29,937 nt of DNA from Prevotella sp. (GCA_017428805.1 JAFRQC010000107.1:1-29937), one strand, 5' to 3'; numbered from the stretch's first letter, positions 15,049 to 24,738 are shown. Notes: generated by a model from the sequence alone, not told the origin. Numbers and translations are program-made.

Positions 15049-18000
15049 CTAATCTTTCACTTCCTCGATGGAGTTGGAGTAGACGTACCAAAGGTAGCCG
15101 CGTATGTTCTGGTGGCCCATGTCGGCGAGGAGATTCATATACTGGCGGACCTGGTCGTGATACTCTGGTTTAGGGGAACCGAACTTGAAGTCGACGACGA
15201 TCCACTGGTGACCGTCGGTCATTACACGGTCAGGACGATGTTGGCACACTTGACCGTCTTCAAGAGAGAGAATAGAGCACTCGTTAAAGAGCGTCCAACG
15301 ATTTGAGAACCAATCTGCTACACGTGAATCTTTTAAGCGTTTCTGTAACATACTGGTGATGTGTTCCGGGGTGAGGGTGCCGTCGTAGATGACGCCTTCT
15401 GACTGGAGGCGTTGGAGGGCGTTGGGGATATCTGCCGTGGTGCGGATGGTGGAGAATACTTCGTGGAGGACACAGCCTGTCTGGATGTAGTTCTGCTGGC
15501 GTACAGCCTCCTCATCATCACCCTCGATGAAGGCACGACTGCGGTTGCTCTGACGGAAGCTGACCTTGCTCTCAAAGGTACGGATGGCGACGGGCAGAGG
15601 GAGGTAGGGTTGCAGGAAGGGGTTAGTACTTTGAGCTTTTAACTTTAAACTTTGCGCTCGGCTTTGCCGCTTGGTATCGCCAAGAACTTTATGATTACTT
15701 TGAACTATATTATTATATGGCAGGGAGCCGTAGGTGAGGCGGAGGGGAAGGGTGTCGTCGTCGAGGCCTTCGAGGACGATGTCTGCATTCGGATCACTCT
15801 CCTGCAGGGCATCTGCCACAAGGGGAAGGGACTGTTCGATGAGGAGGGAACGGGTGCCGGAAGCCTTACGTCGTCCGATGACGAAGAGACTGTTACGGGC
15901 ACGGGTAAAGGCGACGTAGAGCAGGTTGAGGTTGTCGACAGTATTCTGCAGATGTTCATGGCGGTAGTCTGCCTCGAAGATGGTGCCCATCATCTGCTTC
16001 TGACTGTAGTCGACGGGGACGATGGGAAGGTCGTCGAAGGGGGCTTCAGATGGTTGGCACCAGAGGATGTTACCGCTCTGCTTCTCCAGCTGCCAGTCAC
16101 AGAACGGAACGATGACATACTCGTACTCCAGCCCCTTTGACTTGTGGATGGAGAAGATGCGTATGCCATTGGTCTCGTCGCTTTGGATGGTCTTCGCACA
16201 GAGGGTCTCCTCCCATTCGGAAAGGAAGGCGGTGATGTCGGCAGCGTTCTCGTTGACGAAGTTGACGAGGTGGTCGTAGAAGGCGCAGACATAGGCGCTT
16301 TGACTGGTGAGCCGCTCGAGGCCGAAGATGGTGTAGAGGCGTTCGACGAGGTCATAGAGGGGGAGAGAGCGGAGATCGTCGAAGTGGTCGATATAGGCTT
16401 CGGGCAGGAGGGCATCGAGGTCGGTATCCGCCAGCATTTGAGTATTGTCGCCGAGGTAGTCCTGCATCACGTCGCAGTGGTAGATCTTGGCAATGGCAGC
16501 CTTCGTCAGCTGGTCGTCTGGACGGACGAGCAGGCGCATAGCGTGGATGAGCAGACAGACGGCATTGGAGGCATCGAGCCGGAAAGCCTCGTCGGAGACG
16601 ATGGTCACCTCGGGCATCTGTTCCATAAAATACTGGGCGATGAGGGGGATGACAGCATTGGTACGGACGAGGATGGCCATCTGCTCTTGGGTGGCACCAG
16701 CTGCCAGCAGTTCGCTGACGGTATCCTTGAGCCTCTGGAACATCTGCGCCTGATAATCCTCAGTAGGCAGAAGTTCGATACGCACGAAACCCTCGTCTGC
16801 ACGTTGGTCAGGTATCTGCTGCACCACGTCGGCGTATGCTCTTTCCAACTGAGTGGCCTCTGACTCGTTGATCTCCTGTAACGACAGGTATTCGAGGTGG
16901 GCAGCCTTTTCGAAGAAGGTATTATTGAAGGTGATGATGCGACGTTGGGAACGAAAGTTAGTGTCGAGGCAACGTGTATCCACCTGTCGGTTATCAAACT
17001 GACTTTCGATGTCGTTGAGCAAGCGCCAGTCACCGGCACGCCAACGGTAGATGCTTTGTTTCACATCGCCCACGATGAGGTTCTTGCTGCCCTCATGACT
17101 CATTGCCTCGTCGAGGAGCACACGGAAGTTCTGCCACTGTACGGTGGAGGTGTCCTGGAACTCATCGATCATCACATGCTCCAGCTGGGCACCGATCTTC
17201 TCAAAGATGAACGGAGAGTCGCTGTCGCCGATGAGGGAATGGAGCAGCTGCTGGGTGTCGCTCAGCAGGAAGCGGTTCGCATCCTGGTTCAGTTCGTGTA
17301 CCTTCTGTTCGATGCTGCTCAACAGACGCAACTGGCTGAGGTGACGCAGAGTGAGATCGGCAGACTTGTAAAGTCGCCACTGACGGGGCCGTTCCTCGAG
17401 GGCTTGTCGTAGCAGACTGCCGAGGGTACTGTCAGCCAAAGCGTGGATAAGTTCACGACGCGGATGAGTCTTCTTATACCATTTCGGTGGATCACCCACA
17501 CTGTCGGTGACGCGTTTGCCCTCGATGCTATCATCGAACTGCCCCTGGCGAAGCTTGATGAAGAAGCTACAGAGACCCGACTTGCCGTAGGGGAAGTCAT
17601 CGACGGTGAGACCTTCTGATTCGAGGATGTCGAAGAACGTGTCGGCAAACTGCTTCATCCGTTCCACGGCACTCTGTCTGAGTTCACGCAGACGGGTGGT
17701 GTATTGGTCAAAGAATCCTGGTTCAGCCAACTTCTCTTCTAAGGTATGGCTGACGTTTTTATAGGCGTCACTGAAGATATGACGACCGAACTGCTTAATC
17801 TGGCCGATGACGTTCCATGACTTGTCGTCGGAGATGTTCTCCATGATGTATCGCAGGATCCACTGGAGCATGGCGTCGGTGGTACTGAGGTCGGCAATGA
17901 GCTGGTCGACGGCGAGTTCCTCCACCTGTACGTCGTTCAGACCGATGCGCAAGTTGGTGGTGAGGTCAAGCTCACGCGCCATATTCCGCATGACACTTTG

Positions 18001-18342
18001 GAAGAAGGTGTCGATGGTCTCAACGCGGAAGTAGTTGTAATTGTTGAGGAGGTTGGAGAGGCTGATGCCCGCCCGTTCACTGATGACCTTCGTGCCGAGA
18101 CCTGTCTTCTTCTGAACGACTTTCAGGTAGTTGTCAGAGTCTGGCAGCTGTTTCCAGATGCCGTAGAGCTGACTGAGGATGCGCATCTTCATCTCCTCGG
18201 TGGCCTTATTGGTGAAGGTGACGGCGAGGATTGTGCGGTAGCTCATCGGGTTCTCTACCAACAGGGAGATATATTCAGTGGCGAGCGTGAAGGTCTTTCC
18301 GCTGCCGGCACTCGCTTTATATACGGTCAGAGGTCTTACCAT
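15049..18342 (-). CDS. addA: AddA-like UvrD-family helicase-nuclease
   Basis: A 1097-residue superfamily 1A helicase fused to a RecB-type nuclease. Motif I is ASAGSGKTF (10-18), motif Ia AVTFTNKATEEMK, motif II MIDEFQDTS, motif III VGDVKQSIYRWRAGD, motif V FSIHKSKGLEYEYVIVPF and motif VI LLYVAFTRARNSLFVIG. The C-terminus has LHEVFS, then RPDRVM and IVVDFKFG, the acidic and Lys residues of a PD-(D/E)XK site. Order and length match AddA, which with AddB resects DNA ends for RecA. Its ATG overlaps the stop of the outer-membrane-protein gene by 7 bases (ATGGTAA), so translation is coupled. Residues about 895-905 (RAQSLKLKAQST) come from an in-frame 4 x 7-nt array in a linker before the nuclease. 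Confidence 0.88.
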   Translation of the reverse strand: MVRPLTVYKASAGSGKTFTLATEYISLLVENPMSYRTILAVTFTNKATEEMKMRILSQLYGIWKQLPDSDNYLKVVQKKTGLGTKVISERAGISLSNLLNNYNYFRVETIDTFFQSVMRNMARELDLTTNLRIGLNDVQVEELAVDQLIADLSTTDAMLQWILRYIMENISDDKSWNVIGQIKQFGRHIFSDAYKNVSHTLEEKLAEPGFFDQYTTRLRELRQSAVERMKQFADTFFDILESEGLTVDDFPYGKSGLCSFFIKLRQGQFDDSIEGKRVTDSVGDPPKWYKKTHPRRELIHALADSTLGSLLRQALEERPRQWRLYKSADLTLRHLSQLRLLSSIEQKVHELNQDANRFLLSDTQQLLHSLIGDSDSPFIFEKIGAQLEHVMIDEFQDTSTVQWQNFRVLLDEAMSHEGSKNLIVGDVKQSIYRWRAGDWRLLNDIESQFDNRQVDTRCLDTNFRSQRRIITFNNTFFEKAAHLEYLSLQEINESEATQLERAYADVVQQIPDQRADEGFVRIELLPTEDYQAQMFQRLKDTVSELLAAGATQEQMAILVRTNAVIPLIAQYFMEQMPEVTIVSDEAFRLDASNAVCLLIHAMRLLVRPDDQLTKAAIAKIYHCDVMQDYLGDNTQMLADTDLDALLPEAYIDHFDDLRSLPLYDLVERLYTIFGLERLTSQSAYVCAFYDHLVNFVNENAADITAFLSEWEETLCAKTIQSDETNGIRIFSIHKSKGLEYEYVIVPFCDWQLEKQSGNILWCQPSEAPFDDLPIVPVDYSQKQMMGTIFEADYRHEHLQNTVDNLNLLYVAFTRARNSLFVIGRRKASGTRSLLIEQSLPLVADALQESDPNADIVLEGLDDDTLPLRLTYGSLPYNNIVQSNHKVLGDTKRQSRAQSLKLKAQSTNPFLQPYLPLPVAIRTFESKVSFRQSNRSRAFIEGDDEEAVRQQNYIQTGCVLHEVFSTIRTTADIPNALQRLQSEGVIYDGTLTPEHITSMLQKRLKDSRVADWFSNRWTLFNECSILSLEDGQVCQHRPDRVMTDGHQWIVVDFKFGSPKPEYHDQVRQYMNLLADMGHQNIRGYLWYVYSNSIEEVKD
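15626..15653. repeat. 4 x 7-nt array in frame inside addA
   Basis: On the minus strand the units are AAAGTTT, AAAGTTA, AAAGCTC, AAAGTAC. It is preceded by a GC-rich stretch GGCAAAGCCGAGCGC. Its AT-rich make-up is unlike the flanking codons. Translation passes through without a stop. Confidence 0.82.
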
Positions 18343-20381
18343 CGCTTAAAGAGTTCAAAGTCAAATTGAATGCCGAACTCGGCGAAATGCCTGTTTCGGA
18401 AACTGGTAAAGGCACCAACGGAGATATAACGGTTGGTGAAGCCATAGCCTAATTCAAAGTAAGGCTTGGAATGCTCGAGCAACACGCCGCTGAAGTAGAA
18501 ACGTTCTTTCTCGATATATTTGCCCAGATAGGGAATCCAGGTGGCGAACAAGAGGGGCGACTCGTAAGACAGGTTGGCGCGGATATAGTAGTTGGACTCG
18601 TTGTATTCGCGACCGCTGAGCAATTGGAAGTTTCCGCTCCAGTCATCGTCCCAGCCCTCTGGCAGGTTCTCGTCGTGGAAGTTGGCGAAGTCGAGGAAGT
18701 AGTCGGTCGTCTTTTTCGTATAGAAACCTGCTCCGGCACGCATGTTGAGTAATCTCAGTCCGGGGATACGATATTTCCATTGGGCATCGAACTCCCAACG
18801 GTCATACTCGAGGTTCGACCCGTTGATGCCCTTGATACTGCGCTCCCAGTCGATGGCAAAGAGCGGACCTTTATTGAGCCATGGTTGCAGTTTGATGCCA
18901 AGGATAGGTGCGAAGCTTCGGTATTCATCAGGCACGCCGTATTGATGCATCACCTCCGGGTTGACAGCCTTACGCTGGTGTACGAGAATACCCGTCTCGA
19001 TGTCCAGCCAGTCGAAGACCATGATGTTATTGTACAGTCGGAGATAATTATCATAGAATTGGTCTATATCTGTGTTTGTAAAGTCGATACTGTCGTGGTG
19101 GGCCTCATTGATGGCATCCATCACTGTGCCGTTGCTGATGCGGTTACCATTACCATAGATGATTTCAGCATAACCGTTTCGTTTCGGGTTGTAGACCATC
19201 TGGACAGGAATGGTGAAATAGAGCTGATTTTGCTTGAAGTTGTAACCGACGGTAGGTTCGATGTTCAGGTAACGATGCTGGGAGAAACGGAACAACGAAC
19301 GGAACTTCATCTTGTAACGGAATCCACGGCTGCCACTATAACTGACGTAAAGGGGGTTGATGATGGGTGAGATACGGAAATAAGCCCCACCTGATTTGGT
19401 TTGGGCGTCGATGGGTGTGACGAGCGTCTCACCGATGGTATCCCAGAAGATTTTCTTCCAGAGGTTCGGCTTATGGGGAACGGTATCTGCAGCTGCAGCC
19501 AGGTCGGATGCCTCTCTCTCCTTGTCGTACGCCTCGTAGATGGCCTTGTCGAGTCTGTTTAATGGTACGGGACGGATGGAGTCCATCAACTCACGGCTGG
19601 ATATAGACGTGATACTGTCGGGCAGGGTGGTCGGACAGTTGTAGTAGGCATTAAACAATACGGTGATTCTGTTGCCCAGGAACCGGAAGGTGGCGGCGGT
19701 ATTGCACTTTGCGGGCATCAGCGTCCGTCCTTCTTTTTCATTCTGGGTGATCTCCGTGCGGAAGGTAATCATATCGAACTCGCCATTGAGGACTGTCCTC
19801 ATGATGCGTCCCGTCTCTGTCTCCACAATGGCGTAACCGTTTAACAATTGGGTGTTATAGAGTTTCGGCCGGAAGTCAATACGTGTGGCACCGTTCATCA
19901 GACTGATCTGGGTGTAGCGGTAATAACGGCGGTTATGCTTGTTGAAGGGCGACAGAACATGCCCTTCGTAAAAGGCCATATCGTAAATGTCCGGGGTCAT
20001 GAAGTCCACGAGCGTCGGCATGGCCATATGATTATGGCGGACGGTGCCTGTGAGTACCTGACTGTTCACGTCGAAGTTGTGGACGTCTTTGAACTTTGCC
20101 GTGCTGTATGACTCACGGATATATTCGCGCGGATCTTTGGCCAGTACATAGGTCGTCGGGATGAGCCAGAGGGCAAAGTTACGCTTCTCCACGTTGTAGC
20201 GGAACTTCATGTAGATATTCTCTTCAAGTGACTTGAACTCAGACAGATTAGCCTTTCTGTATTCATAGATGCGGTTGAGGATGAGTGCTTCTTCCTTCTC
20301 CTTGGCAACGATGCTGACAGACATACAGAGGAGTATGCTGGCCAGCATCATTCTGGTGTAGGATAGAAGGAATCTTTTCAT
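18336..20381 (-). CDS. DUF5686-like outer-membrane beta-barrel protein
   Basis: A 681-residue exported protein. The start MKRFLLSYTRMMLASILLCMSVSIVA is a signal peptide. The first half (to about 330) is a soluble beta-rich region; the second half alternates polar and aromatic residues in strand-like blocks (YLNIEPTVGYNFKQNQLYFTIPVQMVYN, YFELGYGFTNRYISVGAFTSF) and ends FGIQFDFELFKRW, an aromatic end typical of barrels inserted by the BAM complex. This matches the DUF5686 group of Bacteroidetes as I know it, here without an obvious carboxypeptidase-like front domain. Function unknown. It is wedged between uvrA (4-bp gap) and the AddA-like gene (7-bp overlap), an unexpected place for an envelope protein. 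Confidence 0.7.
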   Translation of the reverse strand: MKRFLLSYTRMMLASILLCMSVSIVAKEKEEALILNRIYEYRKANLSEFKSLEENIYMKFRYNVEKRNFALWLIPTTYVLAKDPREYIRESYSTAKFKDVHNFDVNSQVLTGTVRHNHMAMPTLVDFMTPDIYDMAFYEGHVLSPFNKHNRRYYRYTQISLMNGATRIDFRPKLYNTQLLNGYAIVETETGRIMRTVLNGEFDMITFRTEITQNEKEGRTLMPAKCNTAATFRFLGNRITVLFNAYYNCPTTLPDSITSISSRELMDSIRPVPLNRLDKAIYEAYDKEREASDLAAAADTVPHKPNLWKKIFWDTIGETLVTPIDAQTKSGGAYFRISPIINPLYVSYSGSRGFRYKMKFRSLFRFSQHRYLNIEPTVGYNFKQNQLYFTIPVQMVYNPKRNGYAEIIYGNGNRISNGTVMDAINEAHHDSIDFTNTDIDQFYDNYLRLYNNIMVFDWLDIETGILVHQRKAVNPEVMHQYGVPDEYRSFAPILGIKLQPWLNKGPLFAIDWERSIKGINGSNLEYDRWEFDAQWKYRIPGLRLLNMRAGAGFYTKKTTDYFLDFANFHDENLPEGWDDDWSGNFQLLSGREYNESNYYIRANLSYESPLLFATWIPYLGKYIEKERFYFSGVLLEHSKPYFELGYGFTNRYISVGAFTSFRNRHFAEFGIQFDFELFKRW

Positions 20382-20385
20382 AACT

Positions 20386-23229
20386 TTATCTGACTTCCTC
20401 TAGCTTCTCTTTGAGATAATCTCCTGTCAGGCTCTCCTTGCATTGTGCCACCACCTCGGGTGTACCAGCCACCATCAGTGCTCCTCCACGGTCACCACCG
20501 TCTGGACCAAGGTCGATAACGTGATCGGCACACTTGATAACTTCCATATTATGTTCAATGATAAGGATGGAGTGCCCCCGTTCGATGAGGGCGTTGAAGG
20601 CCTGGAGCAACCGTTGGATATCATGGAAGTGGAGACCGGTCGTCGGTTCGTCGAAGATGAAGAGTGTCGGCTCCTGCTTCTCCTGTCCGATGAAGTAGGC
20701 GAGTTTCACACGCTGGTTCTCACCGCCGGAGAGGGTAGAGGAGTTCTGGCCGAGTTTGATATAGCCAAGCCCCACCTCGTCAAGGGTTTTCAATCGCTTG
20801 ACGATCGTCTTGCACATTTGTCCGGTCTCCTTGTCTCCTTCTCTTCCTGTCTCCTCAAAGAAGTCAACGGCTTCTGATATCGTCATATTGAGGATGTCGT
20901 CGATGTTCTTACCGTGATAGGCCACGTCGAGGATGTCTTTCTTGAAGCGGTGGCCATGACAGGCTTCACACTCCAGGACGAGGTCAGCCATGAACTGCAT
21001 CTCCACCGTGATGACACCGGCACCCTTACACTCCTCACAACGACCGCCCTCGGTGTTGAAGGAGAAATACTGGGGCGTAAAGCCCATCTGCTGGGACAGT
21101 GGCTGATTGGCATAGAGGTCACGGATGGCATCGTAGGCCTTAACGTATGTGGCGGGATTGGAACGCGTGGACTTGCCGATAGGGTTCTGGTCGACGAACT
21201 CCACGTGCTTCACGGCGTCAATATCCCCGCTGATGCCGAGGTATTCACCAGGCAAGTCGCATACCTCACCGAGATGACGTTTCAGGGCAGGGTAGAGGAT
21301 GCCCTTGATCAGACTGGACTTGCCTGAGCCTGACACACCTGTGACGACAGTCATCACATTCAATGGAATCTGCACGTCAATGCCACGCAGGTTGTTCATA
21401 CGGGCACCCTTGATGTCGATATGACGGTTCCAGGGACGACGCGTCTTTGGCACAGGAATCTCATCCTCATGTAGCAGATACCTGACGGTGTGGCTCTTTG
21501 GGTACTTGGTCAACGAACGCTCGTTGACATCCGAAGCGTGCCCTTCGAACACGATCTCTCCTCCCAGACGACCAGCATCCGGCCCGACGTCGATCAGGTA
21601 GTCTGCAGCGCGCATAAGTTCTTCATCGTGTTCGACGACGATGACTGTATTGCCTAACGACTGGAGCTCTTTCAGCACGTGGATCAGCCGTTCTGTGTCG
21701 CGGCTGTGCAGCCCGATGCTAGGCTCGTCGAGGATATAGAGGGAACCGACCAGTGAACTGCCTAACGATGTACACAGGTTGATGCGCTGGCTCTCACCGC
21801 CCGACAGGGAGTTGGAGAGACGGTTGAGGGTGAGGTAACCCAGTCCGACATCCAACAAGAATTGCAGGCGACTGGTGATCTCCACCAGCAGTCGTTTGCC
21901 GATCTCCTGATCGTGATTGTCGAGTTCCAGCTGGTCGAACCATTCCTTCAGTCGTACAACGGGCATCTGTACCAGGTCAGTGATGCTTCGGCCACCGATC
22001 TTCACGTATTCTGCCTCAGGCTTGAGGCGTGTACCATGACAGACGGGACAGTTGGTCTTACCCCTGTAACGACTCAGCATCACACGGTATTGGATCTTGT
22101 ACTGGTTCTCCTTGAGCATCTCGAAGAACGCGTCGATACACGGACGCTCCTTCTTCCGCTTGTCCGACGGGAGCCCATGCCACAGCCAGTCTTTCTGTTG
22201 CTGTGTCAGGTTCATGTACGGCTCGAAAATGGGGAAGTCATCCAGGGCTGCATGCCGGCAGAACCAGTCCTTCCATTCTTTCATCTTCTCTCCGTGCCAA
22301 CAGACCACACAACCGTCATAGACAGATAAGGTCGTGTTGGGGATGACCAGCTTTTCGTCGATGCCGATGACTCGTCCGAAGCCCTGACACTCTGGACAGG
22401 CCCCTACGGGTGAGTTGAAGGAGAACATATTGTCGTTGGGCTCTTCGAATGTCATACCGTCAGCCTCGTACTTCATCGAGAAGTCGTAGAAGATGTTCGA
22501 CGGCGGGAAGAGCAGTCGGCAGGAACCGTTACCCTCGTAGAAGGCGGTCTCTGCGGAGTCCACCAGACGGGCGATGTTGTCGGGAGTGTTATCGGCAGAG
22601 AGACGGTCGATGACGAGGTAGGCTTCGGAATATTCGGATTTCTCAGAATACTCAGAAAGAAAGTCGTCAATGCGTTGGAAGTCGCCATTGACAAAAATCC
22701 TCGCATAGCCCTGGAGGATATAGGCCTTCAACTGCTGCTCCATCGTCCTCCCTTCCGGCAGGTGGATGGGAGCCATCACCACAAAGCGTGTCCCACTGGA
22801 GTATTCCAGCATCTTCTGCACGATATCCTCCGTCGTGTGCTTCTTCACCTCCTCGCCGCTGATGGGACTATACGTGCGTCCTATGCGCGCGTAAAGCAAT
22901 CGGAGATATTCATATATCTCCGTTGAGGTGCCTACCGTACTGCGCGGATTACGCGAGTTCACCTTCTGTTCGATGGCGATGGCAGGTGGGATGCCTTTGA
23001 TGAAGTCACACTCGGGCTTGTTCATACGCCCCAGGAACTGTCGGGCATAACTGGACAGGCTCTCTACATACCTTCGTTGGCCTTCGGCGTAGAGCGTGTC
23101 GAAAGCCAACGAAGATTTGCCGGAGCCACTGACTCCGGCAATCACTGTGAATTTGTTTCGGGGGATCTTGACATCAACGTTCTTCAGGTTATTGACTCTC
23201 GCCCCCTTGATCTCAATACAATCGCTCAA
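20386..23229 (-). CDS. uvrA: Excinuclease ABC subunit UvrA
   Basis: A 947-residue UvrA, the damage-sensing ATPase of nucleotide excision repair. ABC half 1 has Walker A GVSGSGKSSLAFDT (32-45) and LSGGESQRINL with ILDEPSIGLH; half 2 has GVSGSGKSSLIKG and LSGGENQRVKL with IFDEPTTGLH. Zinc modules are visible as CPECQGFG, CPVCHGT and CEECKGAG...CEACHG. Length is normal (E. coli 940). No ATG fits: the start is TTG (23227-23229), and the next in-frame stop upstream is only a few codons away. Two short arrays are inserted in frame: a 4 x 9-nt array (residues about 191-202, SEYSEKSEYSEA) and a 4 x 8-nt array (about 792-802). It follows uxaB by 21 bp. Confidence 0.95.
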   Translation of the reverse strand: MSDCIEIKGARVNNLKNVDVKIPRNKFTVIAGVSGSGKSSLAFDTLYAEGQRRYVESLSSYARQFLGRMNKPECDFIKGIPPAIAIEQKVNSRNPRSTVGTSTEIYEYLRLLYARIGRTYSPISGEEVKKHTTEDIVQKMLEYSSGTRFVVMAPIHLPEGRTMEQQLKAYILQGYARIFVNGDFQRIDDFLSEYSEKSEYSEAYLVIDRLSADNTPDNIARLVDSAETAFYEGNGSCRLLFPPSNIFYDFSMKYEADGMTFEEPNDNMFSFNSPVGACPECQGFGRVIGIDEKLVIPNTTLSVYDGCVVCWHGEKMKEWKDWFCRHAALDDFPIFEPYMNLTQQQKDWLWHGLPSDKRKKERPCIDAFFEMLKENQYKIQYRVMLSRYRGKTNCPVCHGTRLKPEAEYVKIGGRSITDLVQMPVVRLKEWFDQLELDNHDQEIGKRLLVEITSRLQFLLDVGLGYLTLNRLSNSLSGGESQRINLCTSLGSSLVGSLYILDEPSIGLHSRDTERLIHVLKELQSLGNTVIVVEHDEELMRAADYLIDVGPDAGRLGGEIVFEGHASDVNERSLTKYPKSHTVRYLLHEDEIPVPKTRRPWNRHIDIKGARMNNLRGIDVQIPLNVMTVVTGVSGSGKSSLIKGILYPALKRHLGEVCDLPGEYLGISGDIDAVKHVEFVDQNPIGKSTRSNPATYVKAYDAIRDLYANQPLSQQMGFTPQYFSFNTEGGRCEECKGAGVITVEMQFMADLVLECEACHGHRFKKDILDVAYHGKNIDDILNMTISEAVDFFEETGREGDKETGQMCKTIVKRLKTLDEVGLGYIKLGQNSSTLSGGENQRVKLAYFIGQEKQEPTLFIFDEPTTGLHFHDIQRLLQAFNALIERGHSILIIEHNMEVIKCADHVIDLGPDGGDRGGALMVAGTPEVVAQCKESLTGDYLKEKLEEVR
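20823..20854. repeat. 4 x 8-nt array in frame inside uvrA
   Basis: Minus-strand units GGAGACAG, GAAGAGAA, GGAGACAA, GGAGACCG, encoding ETGREGDKETG before the second signature region. Confidence 0.8.
22624..22659. repeat. 4 x 9-nt array in frame inside uvrA
   Basis: Plus-strand units TTCGGAATA, TTCGGATTT, CTCAGAATA, CTCAGAAAG. On the coding strand they give a three-residue repeat, SEY SEK SEY SEA. Confidence 0.85.
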
Positions 23230-23252
23230 ATAACAATTTTCAATTTTAAATT
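23225..23252. repeat. 4 x 7-nt array bridging the uxaB stop and uvrA start
   Basis: Plus-strand units CTCAAAT, AACAATT, TTCAATT, TTAAATT. It holds the TTG start of uvrA and touches the TAA stop of uxaB. Confidence 0.72.
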
Positions 23253-24690
23253 AGAGGATACTCTTCACGGCCTCCAGCATACCGACGCTCTTGATGAGGT
23301 CGAGGAACTGCTTCACCAGTTCGTTGAGGCCGGGGATCTTATTCAGGTTCTCCTGCCAGATGAACTCTGCGCCGAGCACACCGTCTGCCACCTTCTGGGT
23401 GTCGCCGGTAGCCCACAGTTCCTTCAGGAGGTCCATAATCTTCTGGTCGTCGTTGGGCACGATCTCCACGCCGTCCTCACGCTTGCCACCCTTGTAGTAG
23501 GTGATGATGGCAGCCAGACCGAACACCAGCCCCTTAGGCAGCTCGCCCTTGCGCTCCAGATAGGTCTTCACACCGGGCAGATCGCGTGCCTGGAACTTCG
23601 GGAAGGAGTTCAGCATGATCGAGGTGACCTGATGGTCAACATACGGGTTGTCGAAACGCTCCAGCACGTCGCCGGCAAACTTCTCCAACTCCTCCATCGG
23701 CAGGTCAAGGGTCTGCATGAGCTCGTCGAACTGCACCTTATGGATGTACTTCGAGATGACCTCGTGGTTACAGGCATCACGGACGATGTTCACACCACTC
23801 AGGAAAGCCACAGGCGAGAGCACCGTGTGCGGACCGTTGAGCAGCGTCACCTTACGCTTGTGGTAAGGCTCCTCAGAGGGCACGAACAACACATGCAGAC
23901 CGGCCTTGTCAGCGGGGAACTCCTTGGCCACTTCCTTCGGAGCCTCGATGACCCAGAGGTGGAAGTTCTCGGCCTGTACGACGAGGTTGTCGCGGTAACA
24001 GATCTTCTCCTGAATCTGCTGGATCTCGTTGCGGGGGAAGCCCGGCACGATACGGTCTACGAGAGTGGCATAGACACCACAGGCCTCGTCGAACCATTTC
24101 TTGAAGTCGGCACCGAGGTTCCACAGTTCGATGTATTTGTTGATGCAGTCCTTCAGGACGTGACCGTTGAGGAAGATCAGCTCACAGGGGAAGATGATAA
24201 GTCCCTTCGTGGGATCGCCGTTGAAGGTCTGATAACGACGGTACAGCAACTGTACAAGCTTACCGGGATAGCTGCTGGCAGGTGCATCTTCGAGCTTACA
24301 GTTGGGATCGAAGGCGATACCTGCCTCAGTAGTGTTCGAGATGACGAAACGGATCTCGGGCTGGTCAGCCAGTGCCATGAAGGCGGCATTCTGGGTGTAG
24401 GGGTTCAGCGCACGGCTAATGACGTCGATACGCTCCAGCGTGTTCACGGGCTTGCCGTTCTCACGACCCTGCAGGTTCACATGGTACAGGCAGTCCTGGG
24501 CGTTGAGCCAGTCCACCATACCTCTTTCAATGGGCTGTACGACAACGACACTACCGTTGAAGTCGGTCTTCTGGTCCATGTTCCAGATAATCCAATCAAC
24601 GAATGCGCGGAGGAAGTTTCCTTCACCGAACTGAATCACCTTTTCAGGCATCACGCTCTTAGGAGCGAATTGTTTGTTTAGTGGTTTCAT
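23251..24690 (-). CDS. uxaB: Tagaturonate reductase (altronate oxidoreductase)
   Basis: A 479-residue member of the long-chain mannitol-dehydrogenase family. It matches UxaB, which reduces D-tagaturonate to D-altronate with NADH in galacturonate breakdown. Visible marks are the N-terminal nucleotide-binding stretch VIQFGEGNFLRAFVDWIIWNMD (18-39), SVVVVQPIERG, the EACGVYATLVDRIVPGFPR segment and the family signature around KRKVTLLNGPHTVLSPVAFLSG with the catalytic-type Lys. Length is typical. Substrate would come from pectin. No uxaA, uxaC or transporter is beside it; instead uvrA follows at 21 bp. Strong promoter; the leader contains a 4 x 7-nt array ending in an A-run before the ATG. Confidence 0.93.
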   Translation of the reverse strand: MKPLNKQFAPKSVMPEKVIQFGEGNFLRAFVDWIIWNMDQKTDFNGSVVVVQPIERGMVDWLNAQDCLYHVNLQGRENGKPVNTLERIDVISRALNPYTQNAAFMALADQPEIRFVISNTTEAGIAFDPNCKLEDAPASSYPGKLVQLLYRRYQTFNGDPTKGLIIFPCELIFLNGHVLKDCINKYIELWNLGADFKKWFDEACGVYATLVDRIVPGFPRNEIQQIQEKICYRDNLVVQAENFHLWVIEAPKEVAKEFPADKAGLHVLFVPSEEPYHKRKVTLLNGPHTVLSPVAFLSGVNIVRDACNHEVISKYIHKVQFDELMQTLDLPMEELEKFAGDVLERFDNPYVDHQVTSIMLNSFPKFQARDLPGVKTYLERKGELPKGLVFGLAAIITYYKGGKREDGVEIVPNDDQKIMDLLKELWATGDTQKVADGVLGAEFIWQENLNKIPGLNELVKQFLDLIKSVGMLEAVKSIL

Positions 24691-24695
24691 TTTTT

Positions 24696-24724
24696 TACCT
24701 TTTTACTTATTACCTTTTACTTTT
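24696..24724. repeat. 4 x 7-nt array in the uxaB leader
   Basis: Minus-strand units AAAAGTA, AAAGGTA, ATAAGTA, AAAAGGTA (the last one base longer), followed by an A-run and the ATG. It lies between the transcription start and the start codon. Confidence 0.75.
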
Positions 24725-24738
24725 CTCAATTGTGAGTG

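Noticed and set aside
23077..24681. 534-codon open frame on the plus strand opposite uxaB
   Set aside because: It mirrors nearly all of uxaB, whose protein has clear family motifs. The mirror frame reads as a Val/Leu/His/Glu-rich string with no known motif, the usual result of codon bias on the opposite strand.
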